A stretch of 37,329 bases of DNA from Hyphomicrobiales bacterium (GCA_027483505.1 JAIXUP010000010.1:1-37329), one strand, 5' to 3'; counted from the stretch's first letter, positions 25,074 to 33,680 are shown. Numbers and translations are program-made. Notes: generated by a model from the sequence alone, not told the origin.

Positions 25074-25103
25074 TTGACAGATGCAAATAATTCGCAATAG
25101 CAT
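25074..25103 (+). promoter_or_regulatory. Candidate promoter of sitABCD
   Basis: Perfect -35 TTGACA (25074-25079), 18-base spacer, TAGCAT (25098-25103) as -10. Operator copy 2 occupies the spacer, so a bound repressor would block RNA polymerase. Confidence 0.55.
25082..25096. promoter_or_regulatory. Mur-type operator, copy 2
   Basis: TGCAAAT-A-ATTCGCA, a 15-bp palindrome with one mismatch, placed between the -35 and -10 of the sitA promoter. Confidence 0.68.
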
Positions 25104-25126
25104 GATGGCAGCATAGGAGTGTGCGC

Positions 25127-26065
25127 ATGGTCGATGAACCATCTGTCTGGACACGCCGCACCGCCATGGCGGCTCTCGCCGCCGGGGTAGGGGGCCTGTT
25201 GGCGATGCAAGCTCCGGCCTTTGGCCAGGGCGCCCGCGCCGGCGGCGCGCCGCTACGGGTGTTGACGACCTTCACGATCATCCAGGACATCGCCCAGAAC
25301 GTGGCTGGGACTGCAGCGATCGTCGAATCCATCACCAAGCCGGGCGCCGAGATCCATGACTATCAGCCGACGCCGCTTGACGTGGTGAAGGCGCAGTCGG
25401 CCGATCTGGTGCTGTGGAACGGCATGAACCTCGAACGCTGGTTCGAGAAATTCTTCGAGAACGTGAAGCAGGTGCCGAGCGCCGTCATTTCCGACGGCGT
25501 CGAGCCCATGCCGATCCGCCAGGGGCCCTATGACGGCCGCCCCAACCCGCATGCCTGGATGTCGACCAGCGCAGCGCTGATCTATGTCGAGAACATCAGA
25601 AAGGCTCTGAGCGCCGCCGATCCGGCCAATGCGGCGACCTATGCCAGCAATGCCGCTGCCTACAGCGCCCGGATCAGGGCCATTGACGAGCCATTGCGCC
25701 AGCGGTTGGCCTCGATACCGGAGACGCAGCGCTGGCTGGTGACCTCCGAGGGCGCCTTCAGCTATCTGGCGCGCGACTATGGCCTGCGGGAGGCCTATCT
25801 CTGGCCCATCAATGCCGATGAACAGGGCACGCCGCAGCAGGTGAGGGCGGTGATCCGCACTGTCCGCGCCAACAGGATTCCCGTTGTGTTCAGCGAGAGC
25901 ACCGTGTCGGACAAGCCTGCCCGGCAGGTCGCGCGCGAGACAGGCGCGCGTTACGGCGGCGTGCTCTATGTCGACAGTCTCAGCGATGCGCGCGGCCCGG
26001 TGCCGACTTACCTCAAGCTGCTGGAGGTGACGGTCGACACGATTGCGAAGGGGTTCGGCAAGTGA
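25127..26065 (+). CDS. sitA: Manganese/iron ABC transporter substrate-binding protein
   Basis: 312-residue cluster A-I metal-binding protein for Mn2+ (or Fe2+) uptake. It carries a signal sequence with twin arginine ([12 protein letters not shown], Ala-rich core to about 36). The four metal ligands of the manganese/iron type are in place: His77 ([10 protein letters not shown]), His142 (NPHAWMS), Glu208 (TSEGAFSYL) and Asp283 (YVDSLSD). Zinc-specific ZnuA has His in place of Glu and a His-rich loop, both absent here. AGGAG seven bases before ATG 25127 fixes the start over the GTG two codons upstream. It is first of four genes with 4-nt overlaps, regulated from the promoter with Mur-type operators. 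Confidence 0.95.
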   Translation: MVDEPSVWTRRTAMAALAAGVGGLLAMQAPAFGQGARAGGAPLRVLTTFTIIQDIAQNVAGTAAIVESITKPGAEIHDYQPTPLDVVKAQSADLVLWNGMNLERWFEKFFENVKQVPSAVISDGVEPMPIRQGPYDGRPNPHAWMSTSAALIYVENIRKALSAADPANAATYASNAAAYSARIRAIDEPLRQRLASIPETQRWLVTSEGAFSYLARDYGLREAYLWPINADEQGTPQQVRAVIRTVRANRIPVVFSESTVSDKPARQVARETGARYGGVLYVDSLSDARGPVPTYLKLLEVTVDTIAKGFGK

Positions 26066-26994
26066 CAGCGTCGCCCAGCGCGGGCTGGTTGGCCTTCGGT
26101 CGCCCGGCGCCCGTGGCCCATCCGGCGGCGGCGATCGACGTCGCGGGCATCACTGTGACCTATGCCAACGGCGTCACGGCGATCAAGGACGCCAGCTTCA
26201 TGCTCGGCTCATCCACGATCTGTGCGCTTGTCGGCGTCAATGGCTCGGGCAAGTCGACACTGTTCAAGACACTGATGGGATTCCTGAGCCCTGCAACCGG
26301 ATATGTCACGATTTCCGGCATGGCCGTGGCGGACGCCCTGAAACGCGGCATCGTCGCCTATGTTCCCCAGAGCGAGGATGTCGACTGGAGCTTCCCTGTC
26401 CTGGTCGAGGATGTGGTGATGATGGGGCGCTACGGCCACATGAACGCCCTGCGCCTCGCCAGCGCCGCCGACAGGCAGGCGGTCGATCAGGCGCTGGAGC
26501 GCGTCGGCATGGCGGGCTTCCGCAAGCGCCAGATCGGCGAACTGTCGGGTGGGCAGAAAAAGCGCGTCTTCCTCGCCCGGGCGCTGGCGCAGGGCGGGTC
26601 GGTCATCCTGCTCGACGAGCCGTTCACAGGCGTTGATGTGAAGACCGAGGCGGCGATCATCGAACTGCTGCACAGCCTGCGCAGAGAGGGCTGCCTGATT
26701 CTCGTCTCGACCCACAATCTCGGCAGCATTCCCGACTTTTGCGACCATGTCGTCCTGTTCAACCGGACTGTGATCGCCGCAGGCCCCACGCAGGCCACCT
26801 TCACCGAGGCCAACCTGGCCCGTGCCTTCGGCGGCGTGCTGCGCCATGTCCGCCTCGGCGGGGCTGACCTGCATGATGACGCCGACGGCCGTTCGATCAC
26901 CGTGCTGACGGACGATGAGCGCCCGCTGGTTCTCTATGGCGAGCAGGATCGGGAGACGATGGTCACCCCCGGCAAGACGGAGCAGGGCGCATGA
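26062..26994 (+). CDS. sitB: Manganese/iron ABC transporter ATP-binding protein
   Basis: 310-residue ABC ATPase that powers Mn2+ import. Walker A 'GVNGSGKST', Q-loop in '[13 protein letters not shown]', signature '[15 protein letters not shown]', Walker B 'VILLDEPF', H-loop 'STHNLG'. '[20 protein letters not shown]' is typical of Mn/Zn-type ATPases. The start is GTG 26062, inside the sitA stop (GTGA), with AGGGG upstream; coupling is likely. The C-terminal 60 residues after the H-loop are longer than in ZnuC and match SitB-type proteins. Confidence 0.95.
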   Translation: MTASPSAGWLAFGRPAPVAHPAAAIDVAGITVTYANGVTAIKDASFMLGSSTICALVGVNGSGKSTLFKTLMGFLSPATGYVTISGMAVADALKRGIVAYVPQSEDVDWSFPVLVEDVVMMGRYGHMNALRLASAADRQAVDQALERVGMAGFRKRQIGELSGGQKKRVFLARALAQGGSVILLDEPFTGVDVKTEAAIIELLHSLRREGCLILVSTHNLGSIPDFCDHVVLFNRTVIAAGPTQATFTEANLARAFGGVLRHVRLGGADLHDDADGRSITVLTDDERPLVLYGEQDRETMVTPGKTEQGA

Positions 26995-27866
26995 GCCCCG
27001 ACGGCTGGCTGACGCTGCTGCTTGAGCCCTTCAGCTATGGCTACATGTCGAAGGCCATCTGGGTCAGCGCGCTGGTCGGGGCTGTTTGCGGCTTCCTGTC
27101 CTGCTACCTGATCCTGAAGGGCTGGGCCCTGATGGGAGACGCTCTTGCGCATTCGGTCGTGCCGGGCGTGGCGCTCGCCTACATGCTGGCGTTGCCCTAT
27201 GCGCTCGGGGCCTTCACCTCGGGCATTCTCGCTGCGCTCGCCATCAGCCTCGTGCGCCGGATCACGCTGCTGCGCGAGGATGCCGTCATCGGTCTGGTCT
27301 TCACCAGCATGTTTGCCGCCGGCCTGCTGATCGTCTCGATCAATCCCACCTCGGTCAATGTCCAGTCGATCATTCTTGGCAATGTGCTCGCGATCTCTGA
27401 CGAGGATGTCGTGCAGGTCATCATCATCGCCGCCGTCTCGCTGCTGATCCTGGGCCTGCGCTGGAAGGACCTGATGCTGACCTTCTTCGATGAGAGTCAG
27501 GCGCGCGTCGTCGGACTCAACCCGCAGCGGCTGCGCATTCTGTTCTTCGTCCTGCTCAGCGCCTGCACGGTCGCGGCCTTGCAAACGGTGGGCGCCGTCT
27601 TGGTGATCGCCATGGTGGTGACGCCGGGCGCGACCGCCTACCTGCTGACGGACCGTTTCAGCCGGATGATCTGGTTGGCGATGGTCATCGGGGCCGCCAC
27701 GAGCGCGGTCGGGGCCTATCTCAGCTTCTTTGTCGACGGCGCCACAGGGGGGCTGATTGTCGTGCTCCAGACGCTGGTGTTCCTCGGCGCCTTCGTCTTC
27801 GCGCCCAAGCATGGCCGTCTGGCGGCACGCCGCGCATCACGCGTGACGTCGGGAGTGCCGGCATGA
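26991..27866 (+). CDS. sitC: Manganese/iron ABC transporter permease
   Basis: 291-residue ABC-3 family permease with about eight or nine membrane segments. Family signatures are '[35 protein letters not shown]' near the N-terminus and '[26 protein letters not shown]' in the second half; 'HS' after 'GDALA' is the conserved spot. ATG 26991 overlaps the sitB stop by 4 nt (ATGA). It pairs with sitD, a paralogue, to form the membrane channel. Confidence 0.94.
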   Translation: MSPDGWLTLLLEPFSYGYMSKAIWVSALVGAVCGFLSCYLILKGWALMGDALAHSVVPGVALAYMLALPYALGAFTSGILAALAISLVRRITLLREDAVIGLVFTSMFAAGLLIVSINPTSVNVQSIILGNVLAISDEDVVQVIIIAAVSLLILGLRWKDLMLTFFDESQARVVGLNPQRLRILFFVLLSACTVAALQTVGAVLVIAMVVTPGATAYLLTDRFSRMIWLAMVIGAATSAVGAYLSFFVDGATGGLIVVLQTLVFLGAFVFAPKHGRLAARRASRVTSGVPA

Positions 27867-28699
27867 CCCTGATCACCTGGCTGACCGCGCCCTTCGCCTT
27901 TGACTTCATGCAGCGCGCGCTGATCGTGGCCGTTCTGGTTGGCGCCATCTGCGCGTTGCTGTCCTGCTTCCTCGTGCTCAAGGGCTGGTCCTTGATGGGA
28001 GACGCGGTCTCGCACGCCGTCCTGCCCGGCATCGTCATCGCGCAGGTGCTCAACCTGCCGCTGATGCTGGGCGCCTTCGCGGCAGGGCTGGGGTGCGCCC
28101 TCGCCACCGGCTATCTCAAGCGCAACAGCCGGGTGAAGGAGGATGCGGTCCTCGGCATCGTGTTTTCCGGCATGTTCGCACTTGGCCTTGTGCTGTTCGC
28201 CAAGGTCGGCAGCGACCAGCACCTGCTCCACATCCTGTTCGGCAACATGCTGGGCGTGCGCTGGGATGATGTGATTGGCACAGCGGCAGTTGTCTTGCCG
28301 GTGGGGGCGCTCGTGCTGCTGAAGCGCAAGGACCTGCTGCTCGCCTGTTTCGACCCGGCCCATGCGCGCGCCATCGGCCTGCCGGTCGCGCTGTATGAGG
28401 TCGGTCTTCTGGCCTTGCTGGCGCTGACCATCGTCGCGTCGCTGAAGGCGGTCGGCGTAATCCTGGTGATCGCCATGCTGATTGCGCCGGGAGCCATTGG
28501 CTTTATGTTGAGCAAGCGCTTTGACGCCATGCTGGCGATCGCGGCCGGCGCCGCCATCGCGTCGAGCGTGATCGGCACAATCCTCAGCTTCCATCTCGAT
28601 GGAGCCACCGGCCCGATGATCGTCGTCGTGCAGTCCGTTCTGTTTGCCGCCGCCGTCATCTTCGCCCAGTGGAAGCGCCGCCGCCTGATGGCCGCCTGA
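27863..28699 (+). CDS. sitD: Manganese/iron ABC transporter permease, second subunit
   Basis: 278-residue paralogue of SitC, with the same hallmarks: 'LLSCFLVLKGWSLMGDAVSHAVLPGIVIA' and 'KAVGVILVIAMLIAPGAIGFMLSKRF'. It overlaps the sitC stop by 4 nt and ends the operon; two different permease genes are typical of sitABCD as opposed to znuABC, which has one. No clear terminator follows; the gap to the next gene is 129 nt and holds a separate promoter-like motif. Confidence 0.94.
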   Translation: MTLITWLTAPFAFDFMQRALIVAVLVGAICALLSCFLVLKGWSLMGDAVSHAVLPGIVIAQVLNLPLMLGAFAAGLGCALATGYLKRNSRVKEDAVLGIVFSGMFALGLVLFAKVGSDQHLLHILFGNMLGVRWDDVIGTAAVVLPVGALVLLKRKDLLLACFDPAHARAIGLPVALYEVGLLALLALTIVASLKAVGVILVIAMLIAPGAIGFMLSKRFDAMLAIAAGAAIASSVIGTILSFHLDGATGPMIVVVQSVLFAAAVIFAQWKRRRLMAA

Positions 28700-28753
28700 C
28701 CGTTTTCCGTCCTGTCGACACGTGACCGGGCCGCCCCACACCGGGGCGCGGCG

Positions 28754-28768
28754 TTTACGGGCTGTTAA
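28754..28768. promoter_or_regulatory. CtrA-like motif upstream of the GvpL/F-like gene
   Basis: TTTA-CGGGCTG-TTAA is one mismatch from TTAA-N7-TTAA, followed by CC. It is the best of the three such sites in the window, 60 bases before the start codon. Confidence 0.4.
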
Positions 28769-28828
28769 CCATGTCTGCCTAGCTTGAAGTCGGGCACAAC
28801 CTGGCAATTCGAGGTGGGGGGCATCAAG

Positions 28829-29788
28829 ATGAGCGTATTCCGCCTGATTGGCGTCACGACGCCCCAGGCTGCCGACAAGCTGATCGCTTCGGGCGCGGCG
28901 TTGGCTGGCCAGCCCGTGTTCATCACCCGCTATCCCGGCCTCGCCGCCTTGAGGGTCAGGGCCGACGAAGCGACCGCCGGCCACGCCGCCGATTTCCAGC
29001 GGCAGGTGGAAGCCGCCGCAATGGCAGGTCCGCTGCTGCCGGCCGCTGCCGACAATCCGCTGATCGACGAGACCGAGGCGTTGCGGGCGCTGGCCATCGG
29101 CCATGCGCGTCTGAGCCAGGCGCTCGACCTGTTCCGCAGCCACCGTCAGTACCGCATCACCGTGTCGTGGAACCCGCTGATCGCGATGGCCCATTGCGCC
29201 ACGCAGCCGGACTTCAAGGCAGCCTTGGGCAAGGTCGACGGCGATGCCGCCGCCCGCAGCCGGATGATCGGCGATCTGATTGCCGCTGCCCGCGACCGGC
29301 TGCGCGTGAGCGCAGCGAAGCGCTTCGCGGCAGCGTCGGTGTCACTGGTCGAAACCCCGCCGCCCAGTCCGTCCATGGTGGCCAGCATCGCCGTTCTGGT
29401 CGATCAGGCCCGGGAGGCTGCCTTCGACGCCGCGCTTGAAGATGTCTATGCCTCTTTTCCCGATCTGTCGGTCGAGCAGGTCGGCCCCTTGCCTCCATCG
29501 GCCTTTGCGAGCCTCGTCATCGAGCGCCCCTCGGCCCATGACATCGCCGAGGCCAGGCTGGCCCTTGGCCTCGATGGCCTGCACAACGAGGCGCTCCACA
29601 CGGCCTATGCCGCAGCCATCGCTCCGGCCCACTCTGGCGACGGAAATGATCCGGCGCGCGTGACAGCCATCACCAGGGCCTACCGTCTGCTGCAGCGTCT
29701 TGATGAAGCCAACAGTGCAGGTGGCGACCGCAATGAGCCGATTCTCGTCGATCTCGTGGGCGCCGGAGGCACGCGTTGGGCCGCCTGA
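28829..29788 (+). CDS. GvpL/GvpF-like protein, stand-alone
   Basis: 319-residue protein that I read as a member of the gas vesicle GvpL/GvpF family. The pattern is: an N-terminal ferredoxin-like part with 'ITRYPGLAALRVRAD', a 'GPLLPAAADNPLIDETEALRAL' block where the family has '-LP-RFGT-F--E-AL', 'YRITVSWNP' in place of 'EWGVKV', and the well conserved second part 'SMVASIAVLVDQAREAAFDAALEDV' ending 'GPLPPSAFASLVIE' (family: GP-PPYSF). About 75 C-terminal residues ('DIAEARLALGLDGLHNEALH', 'ITRAYRLLQRLDEA') look like a J-domain-like helical pair without HPD. ATG 28829 has GAGGTGGGG upstream; the TTG at 28784 is rejected. No GvpA or other gas vesicle gene is nearby. Role unknown. Confidence 0.65.
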   Translation: MSVFRLIGVTTPQAADKLIASGAALAGQPVFITRYPGLAALRVRADEATAGHAADFQRQVEAAAMAGPLLPAAADNPLIDETEALRALAIGHARLSQALDLFRSHRQYRITVSWNPLIAMAHCATQPDFKAALGKVDGDAAARSRMIGDLIAAARDRLRVSAAKRFAAASVSLVETPPPSPSMVASIAVLVDQAREAAFDAALEDVYASFPDLSVEQVGPLPPSAFASLVIERPSAHDIAEARLALGLDGLHNEALHTAYAAAIAPAHSGDGNDPARVTAITRAYRLLQRLDEANSAGGDRNEPILVDLVGAGGTRWAA

Positions 29789-29866
29789 TCGGCTGGCCTC
29801 GCCGCCCTTGGGCGCTCATGTCCTTCTGAATGTCTGTCCGCCCACTCCGTACCGGTGAGCCACCCC

Positions 29867-30880
29867 ATGCCGCAGCCAGTTTCATCGCCTGATGCTCCGC
29901 AGACCGCATCCCTCGGCGCTTTGCCGGCTCAACTGGGCGCGCTCCTGGCGCTCTGCGCCGCTCTGGCCGGGGCTGCCCTGGCGGGGCAGCACCTCGGATC
30001 GCCGCAACTGGCCGCCGCAGCCATGCTGGCCGCGCTCTGCCTGCTGACCGGGACCCTGTTGCTGCTGCCGCTGCTCCTGGACCGGGCGGTCCGCAGGCCG
30101 CTGGCGACGCTGGCCCGGGGCATGATTTCGCTGACGCCCCAGCACGCCGATGACATCATCCGCCTGTCCGGGCGCGCCGATGCGGTCGGCGAAGTCGCGC
30201 GCGCCTCGATCCTGCTGCTCGAACGCCATGACCATGTCGAAGGCATCGCCAGCAGCGTGCGCGACTCCCAGGGCGTCGCCCGCGACCTGCGCAAGATGGC
30301 GGACATGCTCAGGGAAGGCCAGAACCAGATTGCGCACTACCTGTTTGGCACCACGCGGGAAATCGAGGCGCTCCGCCGTGCAACCAGCGAGGGACAGGCC
30401 GGCCTCAGCGAGACCTGGGCCGCTGCGGCGCAGGAGACACGTCGCGAAGTCGAGGCGCTGCAGGCTGTCCGGCATAGCCTCGCCGCGTCCGGCAGCACGG
30501 TCGAGGACGCCGCTAGGCGTCTGCAACGCGAGGCTTCCAGCTTCGGCGCGCACCGGTCGCTGGCCGGTGCATCGCTCGACGCGGTGATCGGCGACCTCAC
30601 ATCCGCCTCCCGTGCCCTCGCCGCCCAGGTCCGGACCCTCGGTCCGGAGGGCCATGACATCGCAAGTGCATTGGTGGACATCGGCGACCGCCGCGCCTCG
30701 TTCGTCCAGACGATCGACCAGGTCACCATCGCCGCGCTGCGTCTTGAAGACCTGCTGCGCCGCGTGGATCAGCGCATCCCCGTGGCCGCCGGCGACGCGA
30801 TGCCTTTCGAGCAGCTCGTCGGGCGCGCCTTGCCGGCTGCAAACCATCCGGAACCTGAGCTTGAACGCGGGGCCGCCTGA
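29867..30880 (+). CDS. Membrane-anchored coiled-coil protein, function unknown
   Basis: 337-residue protein with two membrane segments near the N-terminus (about 21-40 and 49-71) followed directly by a HAMP-like stretch ('DRAVRRPLATLARGMISL') and a long cytoplasmic helical region rich in Ala, Arg, Glu and Gln (about 100-310). This resembles the shape of a chemoreceptor, but the MCP hairpin tip is absent and there is no kinase domain. It may be a structural or scaffold protein. ATG 29867 is preferred (GTGAG seven bases upstream); GTG 29855 is possible. It follows the GvpL/F-like gene by 78 nt on the same strand, so joint expression is likely. I do not recognise the family. Confidence 0.75.
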   Translation: MPQPVSSPDAPQTASLGALPAQLGALLALCAALAGAALAGQHLGSPQLAAAAMLAALCLLTGTLLLLPLLLDRAVRRPLATLARGMISLTPQHADDIIRLSGRADAVGEVARASILLLERHDHVEGIASSVRDSQGVARDLRKMADMLREGQNQIAHYLFGTTREIEALRRATSEGQAGLSETWAAAAQETRREVEALQAVRHSLAASGSTVEDAARRLQREASSFGAHRSLAGASLDAVIGDLTSASRALAAQVRTLGPEGHDIASALVDIGDRRASFVQTIDQVTIAALRLEDLLRRVDQRIPVAAGDAMPFEQLVGRALPAANHPEPELERGAA

Positions 30881-30903
30881 GCGCGCCCGTGTGAACGTCG
30901 GCC

Positions 30904-31593
30904 TCAGACGAGGACTGGTGTGACCCGCGCGACGGCGTCGGCCAGCTCATCGAAGTGCTGGATCACCAGATCCGGTTCCAGGCTCTCGATCGGAACATCC
31001 GTGTAGCCGAAGGGCACGCAGATCACCGGCAGGCCCGCATTGCGCGCGGTCAGGATGTCTGTCTTGGAATCGCCAATCATGATCGCGCGGCGCACGTCCC
31101 CGCCGGCGGCCTCGATGACCATCGTCAGGTGGCGCGCATCCGGCTTGAAGAACGGATAGCTGTCCCGCCCGGCAATGGCGGCGAACCGCTGAGAGACACC
31201 CAGCGCATCGAGCAGAAGCCGCGAATGGCGCTCCGGCTTGTTGGTGCAGATGGCCAGGCGGTGGCCGGCGTCGGCCAGCGTGTCGAGGGCGCCGAGCACC
31301 CCATCATACAGATGCGACTCGTCCGCCACGCGTCCCGCATAGACCTCGAGGAACACCTGGAACAGGGTCTCGAGCTTCTCGGGCGACAGCGGCCGGTCGT
31401 ACAGCCTGAAGCCGCGTTCGATCAGGGCCCGCGCGCCCGCGCCCACCAGATCGCGCGCGACCGAGACCGGCAGCGCTGCCAGCCCCTCCTGCGCCAGGAC
31501 GACATTGAGCGTGCCGATGATGTCCGGCGCGGTTTCGGCCAGGGTGCCGTCAAGATCGAACACGATTGTTGGGGGGGAGGCTGCCCGGATCAT
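30904..31593 (-). CDS. gph: Phosphoglycolate phosphatase
   Basis: 229-residue HAD-superfamily phosphatase of the Gph type, which clears 2-phosphoglycolate formed in DNA repair and oxygenase side reactions. Motif I 'VFDLDGTLAETAPD' (nucleophile and acid Asp), motif II 'AICTNKPERHSR', motif III Lys in 'PFFKPDARHL' and motif IV 'MIGDSKTDILTARNAG'. The cap of about 70 residues follows motif I. ATG 31593 (MIRAASPP) is chosen because the longer form adds an unconserved leader; the Shine-Dalgarno sequence is weak. It is convergent with the membrane coiled-coil gene, 23 nt away. Confidence 0.9.
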   Translation of the reverse strand: MIRAASPPTIVFDLDGTLAETAPDIIGTLNVVLAQEGLAALPVSVARDLVGAGARALIERGFRLYDRPLSPEKLETLFQVFLEVYAGRVADESHLYDGVLGALDTLADAGHRLAICTNKPERHSRLLLDALGVSQRFAAIAGRDSYPFFKPDARHLTMVIEAAGGDVRRAIMIGDSKTDILTARNAGLPVICVPFGYTDVPIESLEPDLVIQHFDELADAVARVTPVLV

Positions 31594-31691
31594 GCAGCGG
31601 CTTTGCCGGGTTTGCATCACCGGATCAAGCCCAATTGGCGCGCCATCCACCGTGGACGGGCGATTCCGGCGCTCAGACGCCGGGCGCGGCT

Positions 31692-32351
31692 CTAGCCGCC
31701 CGCCTTGCTGCGGAGCCTCAGGGCTGCGTCGATCTCGGCGCGCAGGGCGGTCGCCGCGGCGCGCGGGTCGGGCTTGCCGGCGATGCCCGCCACGACCGCG
31801 ATCCCGTCCGCGCCGGCCATGATGCAGTCATGCGCTGCGCCAAGATCCATGCCGCCGATCGCCACCAGCGGCCGCCGTGACTGCCGGACGCAGGCCACGA
31901 GACCCGCAAGACCCATCGGTTCTGCGGCGTCGGGCTTGACGCCGCGCGAGACAACAGGCCCGACGCCGAGGTGATCAACGATGTCCCACGGCACATGCGC
32001 CATCTCGGACGGATCGGTGACCGACAGGCCGATGATCGCGTCCGGCCCCAGAATGGCGCGTGCGGCGGCGGCCGGCAGATCGTCCTGGCCGACATGGACG
32101 CCCGCGGCTCCGACGACGTGCGCGACATCGGGCCGGTCATTGATGATCAGAGGCACCTGAAGCGGCGCAAGCGCCGACACCAGCGCGCGCGCTTCGTTGA
32201 CCAGCGCCCCCGCCTTGGCGGTGGGATTGCGCAGCTGGATCAGGGTCGCCCCGCCCTGCACCGCGGCCAGCACGGTTTCGACCAGACCGGCGCGGGCGCA
32301 CAGCACCGGGTCGGTCACGAAATAGAGCCTGAGATCGGCTGTGTTCGCCAT
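31692..32351 (-). CDS. thiE: Thiamine phosphate synthase
   Basis: 219-residue TIM-barrel enzyme joining HMP-pyrophosphate and thiazole phosphate into thiamine monophosphate. Signatures are 'LYFVTDPVLCA', 'GGATLIQLRNPTAKAG', 'LIINDRPDVAHVVGAAGVHVGQDDLP', 'GLSVTDPSEM', 'GVGPVVSRGVKPDAAEPMGL' and 'VAIGGMDLGAAHDCIMAGADGIAVVAGI'. The residue after QLR is usually Lys or Asp; here it is Asn, a small deviation. ATG 32351 lies 8 nt after the thiM stop, with GGTGAG seven bases upstream that overlaps that stop. It is second in a riboswitch-controlled thiM-thiE operon. Confidence 0.93.
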   Translation of the reverse strand: MANTADLRLYFVTDPVLCARAGLVETVLAAVQGGATLIQLRNPTAKAGALVNEARALVSALAPLQVPLIINDRPDVAHVVGAAGVHVGQDDLPAAAARAILGPDAIIGLSVTDPSEMAHVPWDIVDHLGVGPVVSRGVKPDAAEPMGLAGLVACVRQSRRPLVAIGGMDLGAAHDCIMAGADGIAVVAGIAGKPDPRAAATALRAEIDAALRLRSKAGG

Positions 32352-32359
32352 GGCTGCGC

Positions 32360-33124
32360 TCACCGGATCGCGGCGATGGCGTCGATCAGCATCGTCGCAA
32401 AGCTGCCCGGTCCCGGGGTTCCCGGCTCGGCCAATTCGGCGGCGCGCTTCATCAGGGCAAGGCCCGCGATCGCCGCATCCTTTGGCGGCGCCACCGCGAG
32501 AAAAGCGCCGACAAGGGCCGTCGTGGCGCAGCCCGTGCCCGTCACCTGCTGGCTGATCGCGTGCCCGCCTGTCACGGGGACGACATCGTCGCCGGCGATC
32601 ACATAGTCGGTCGCGCCTGTCACCGCCACGACCGCTCCGGTCAGACGCGACAGCGTGCGCCCGGCTTCGATGGCCTCTTCGCTGCCGGAGAGTGAGTCGA
32701 CCCCACGCCCGCTGCCCGCAGCCCCGGCCAGGGCCATGATCTCGCCGGCATTGCCGCGTATGACGGCGGGCTTCATCCGGCTCAGGCGCAGGGCGACCTC
32801 GGTTCGGTAGCGCGTGGCGCCCACCCCGACCGGATCGAGCACCCATGGCACCTGATGCGCTGTCGCGCTGGCGACCGCCAACTCCATCCCGGCCACGAAA
32901 CCGGCGTCGAGCGTGCCGATATTGATCACAAGCGCCCGGGAGATGGCCGCGAATGCGCCGGCTTCTTCGGCGGCATGGACCATCGCGGGTGACGCGCCGG
33001 CAGCCAGGAGCACGTTGGCGGTGAAATTCATCACCACGAAATTGGTGATGTTGTGGATCAGCGGGCGCTCGGCCCGCAGTTTCAGGAGCGCGGCAGACAG
33101 CTCTGCCCTGTGCGATGATGACAT
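32360..33124 (-). CDS. thiM: Hydroxyethylthiazole kinase
   Basis: 254-residue ribokinase-like enzyme that phosphorylates the thiazole alcohol for salvage into thiamine. Signatures are 'PLIHNITNFVVMNFTANVLLAAGASPAM', 'LVINIGTLDAGFVAGM', 'PWVLDPVGVGATRYRTE', 'VIRGNAGEIMALAG' and 'GHAISQQVTGTGCATTALVGAFLA' with the catalytic Cys-Gly region 'GTGC'. ATG 33124 (MSSSHRAE) has GGAGGG four bases upstream. The longer frame upstream is the riboswitch read through and is rejected. It is the first gene of thiM-thiE, directly under a TPP riboswitch, so salvage is repressed by thiamine. Confidence 0.95.
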   Translation of the reverse strand: MSSSHRAELSAALLKLRAERPLIHNITNFVVMNFTANVLLAAGASPAMVHAAEEAGAFAAISRALVINIGTLDAGFVAGMELAVASATAHQVPWVLDPVGVGATRYRTEVALRLSRMKPAVIRGNAGEIMALAGAAGSGRGVDSLSGSEEAIEAGRTLSRLTGAVVAVTGATDYVIAGDDVVPVTGGHAISQQVTGTGCATTALVGAFLAVAPPKDAAIAGLALMKRAAELAEPGTPGPGSFATMLIDAIAAIR

Positions 33125-33126
33125 CC

Positions 33127-33221
33127 ATCCCTCCGCCGGCATGACCCGGATCAGGTTCGAAGGGTTCGGATTGGTCCGTCTCAGCAAGACCGCGGCTCGG
33201 CTTGCACCCCTTGGCTGGGAT
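33127..33221 (-). promoter_or_regulatory. TPP riboswitch (THI element)
   Basis: On the minus strand the conserved THI-box pieces appear in order: P1 start ATCCC (33221-33217), AAGGGGTGC, GCTGAGA, ACCCTTCGAACCTGATC, GGGTCATGCCGGCGGAGGGAT. The closing P1 strand GGGAT (33131-33127) contains the thiM Shine-Dalgarno sequence, three bases before the ATG, so ligand binding would block translation initiation. Confidence 0.95.
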
Positions 33222-33272
33222 GAAGCGTAGGACGCGGCGCGCGAAAGCGCAATGCTGCCGCGCGGCCCGGGC

Positions 33273-33680
33273 TCAGTTGAGCGTCTGGAAGCCCTTGACC
33301 GGACGCGTGTCGCCGCCGCCGATCCCGAGGACGGGCAGGGCCCGCGCATCCGGGTTCGCAAGGCTGACAGCTTGCACCGGCGCCGGCGTGTCGCTGGCCC
33401 ACGCGCCATTGCGCAGAGCGTCACGGGTTGCGTCGCCATCCTGCGCAGCAGCCGCGGAAGCGCCGCCGATCCCTGTCGCGTTGATGGCGCGCCGCAGGCC
33501 AACAGCCGTGCCGACGACAGCCGCCCCTACGCCGGGCGCCGGCTTGGCCGCCGCCGCAGGCGATGATGGTGCAGCCGCCGCAGTGGGCTTCGTGCCGGGC
33601 AGAAGGCGCGCGCGTTTGGCGTCCGCCGAGCCTGCCGAGACCACCAGCATGCCGGTAACAAGAACGACGAGAGGTGACAT
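33273..33680 (-). CDS. Small exported Ala/Pro-rich protein, function unknown
   Basis: 135-residue protein with a signal peptide (MSPLVVLVTGMLVVSAGSADA) and a low-complexity Ala/Pro/Gly-rich body without cysteines or recognisable domain. It ends 'GIGGGDTRPVKGFQTLN'. AAGGGA seven bases before ATG 33680 and normal codon use support a real gene. It lies 51 nt upstream of the riboswitch on the same strand, with no clear terminator between. I do not recognise a family; a periplasmic or lineage-specific protein is likely. Confidence 0.65.
   Translation of the reverse strand: MSPLVVLVTGMLVVSAGSADAKRARLLPGTKPTAAAAPSSPAAAAKPAPGVGAAVVGTAVGLRRAINATGIGGASAAAAQDGDATRDALRNGAWASDTPAPVQAVSLANPDARALPVLGIGGGDTRPVKGFQTLN

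Noticed and set aside
26934..29194. Long minus-strand frames opposite sitC, sitD and the GvpL/F-like gene
   Set aside because: Their translations are His/Asp/Gln/Arg-rich without any family resemblance, while the plus-strand genes have clear families and ribosome sites.
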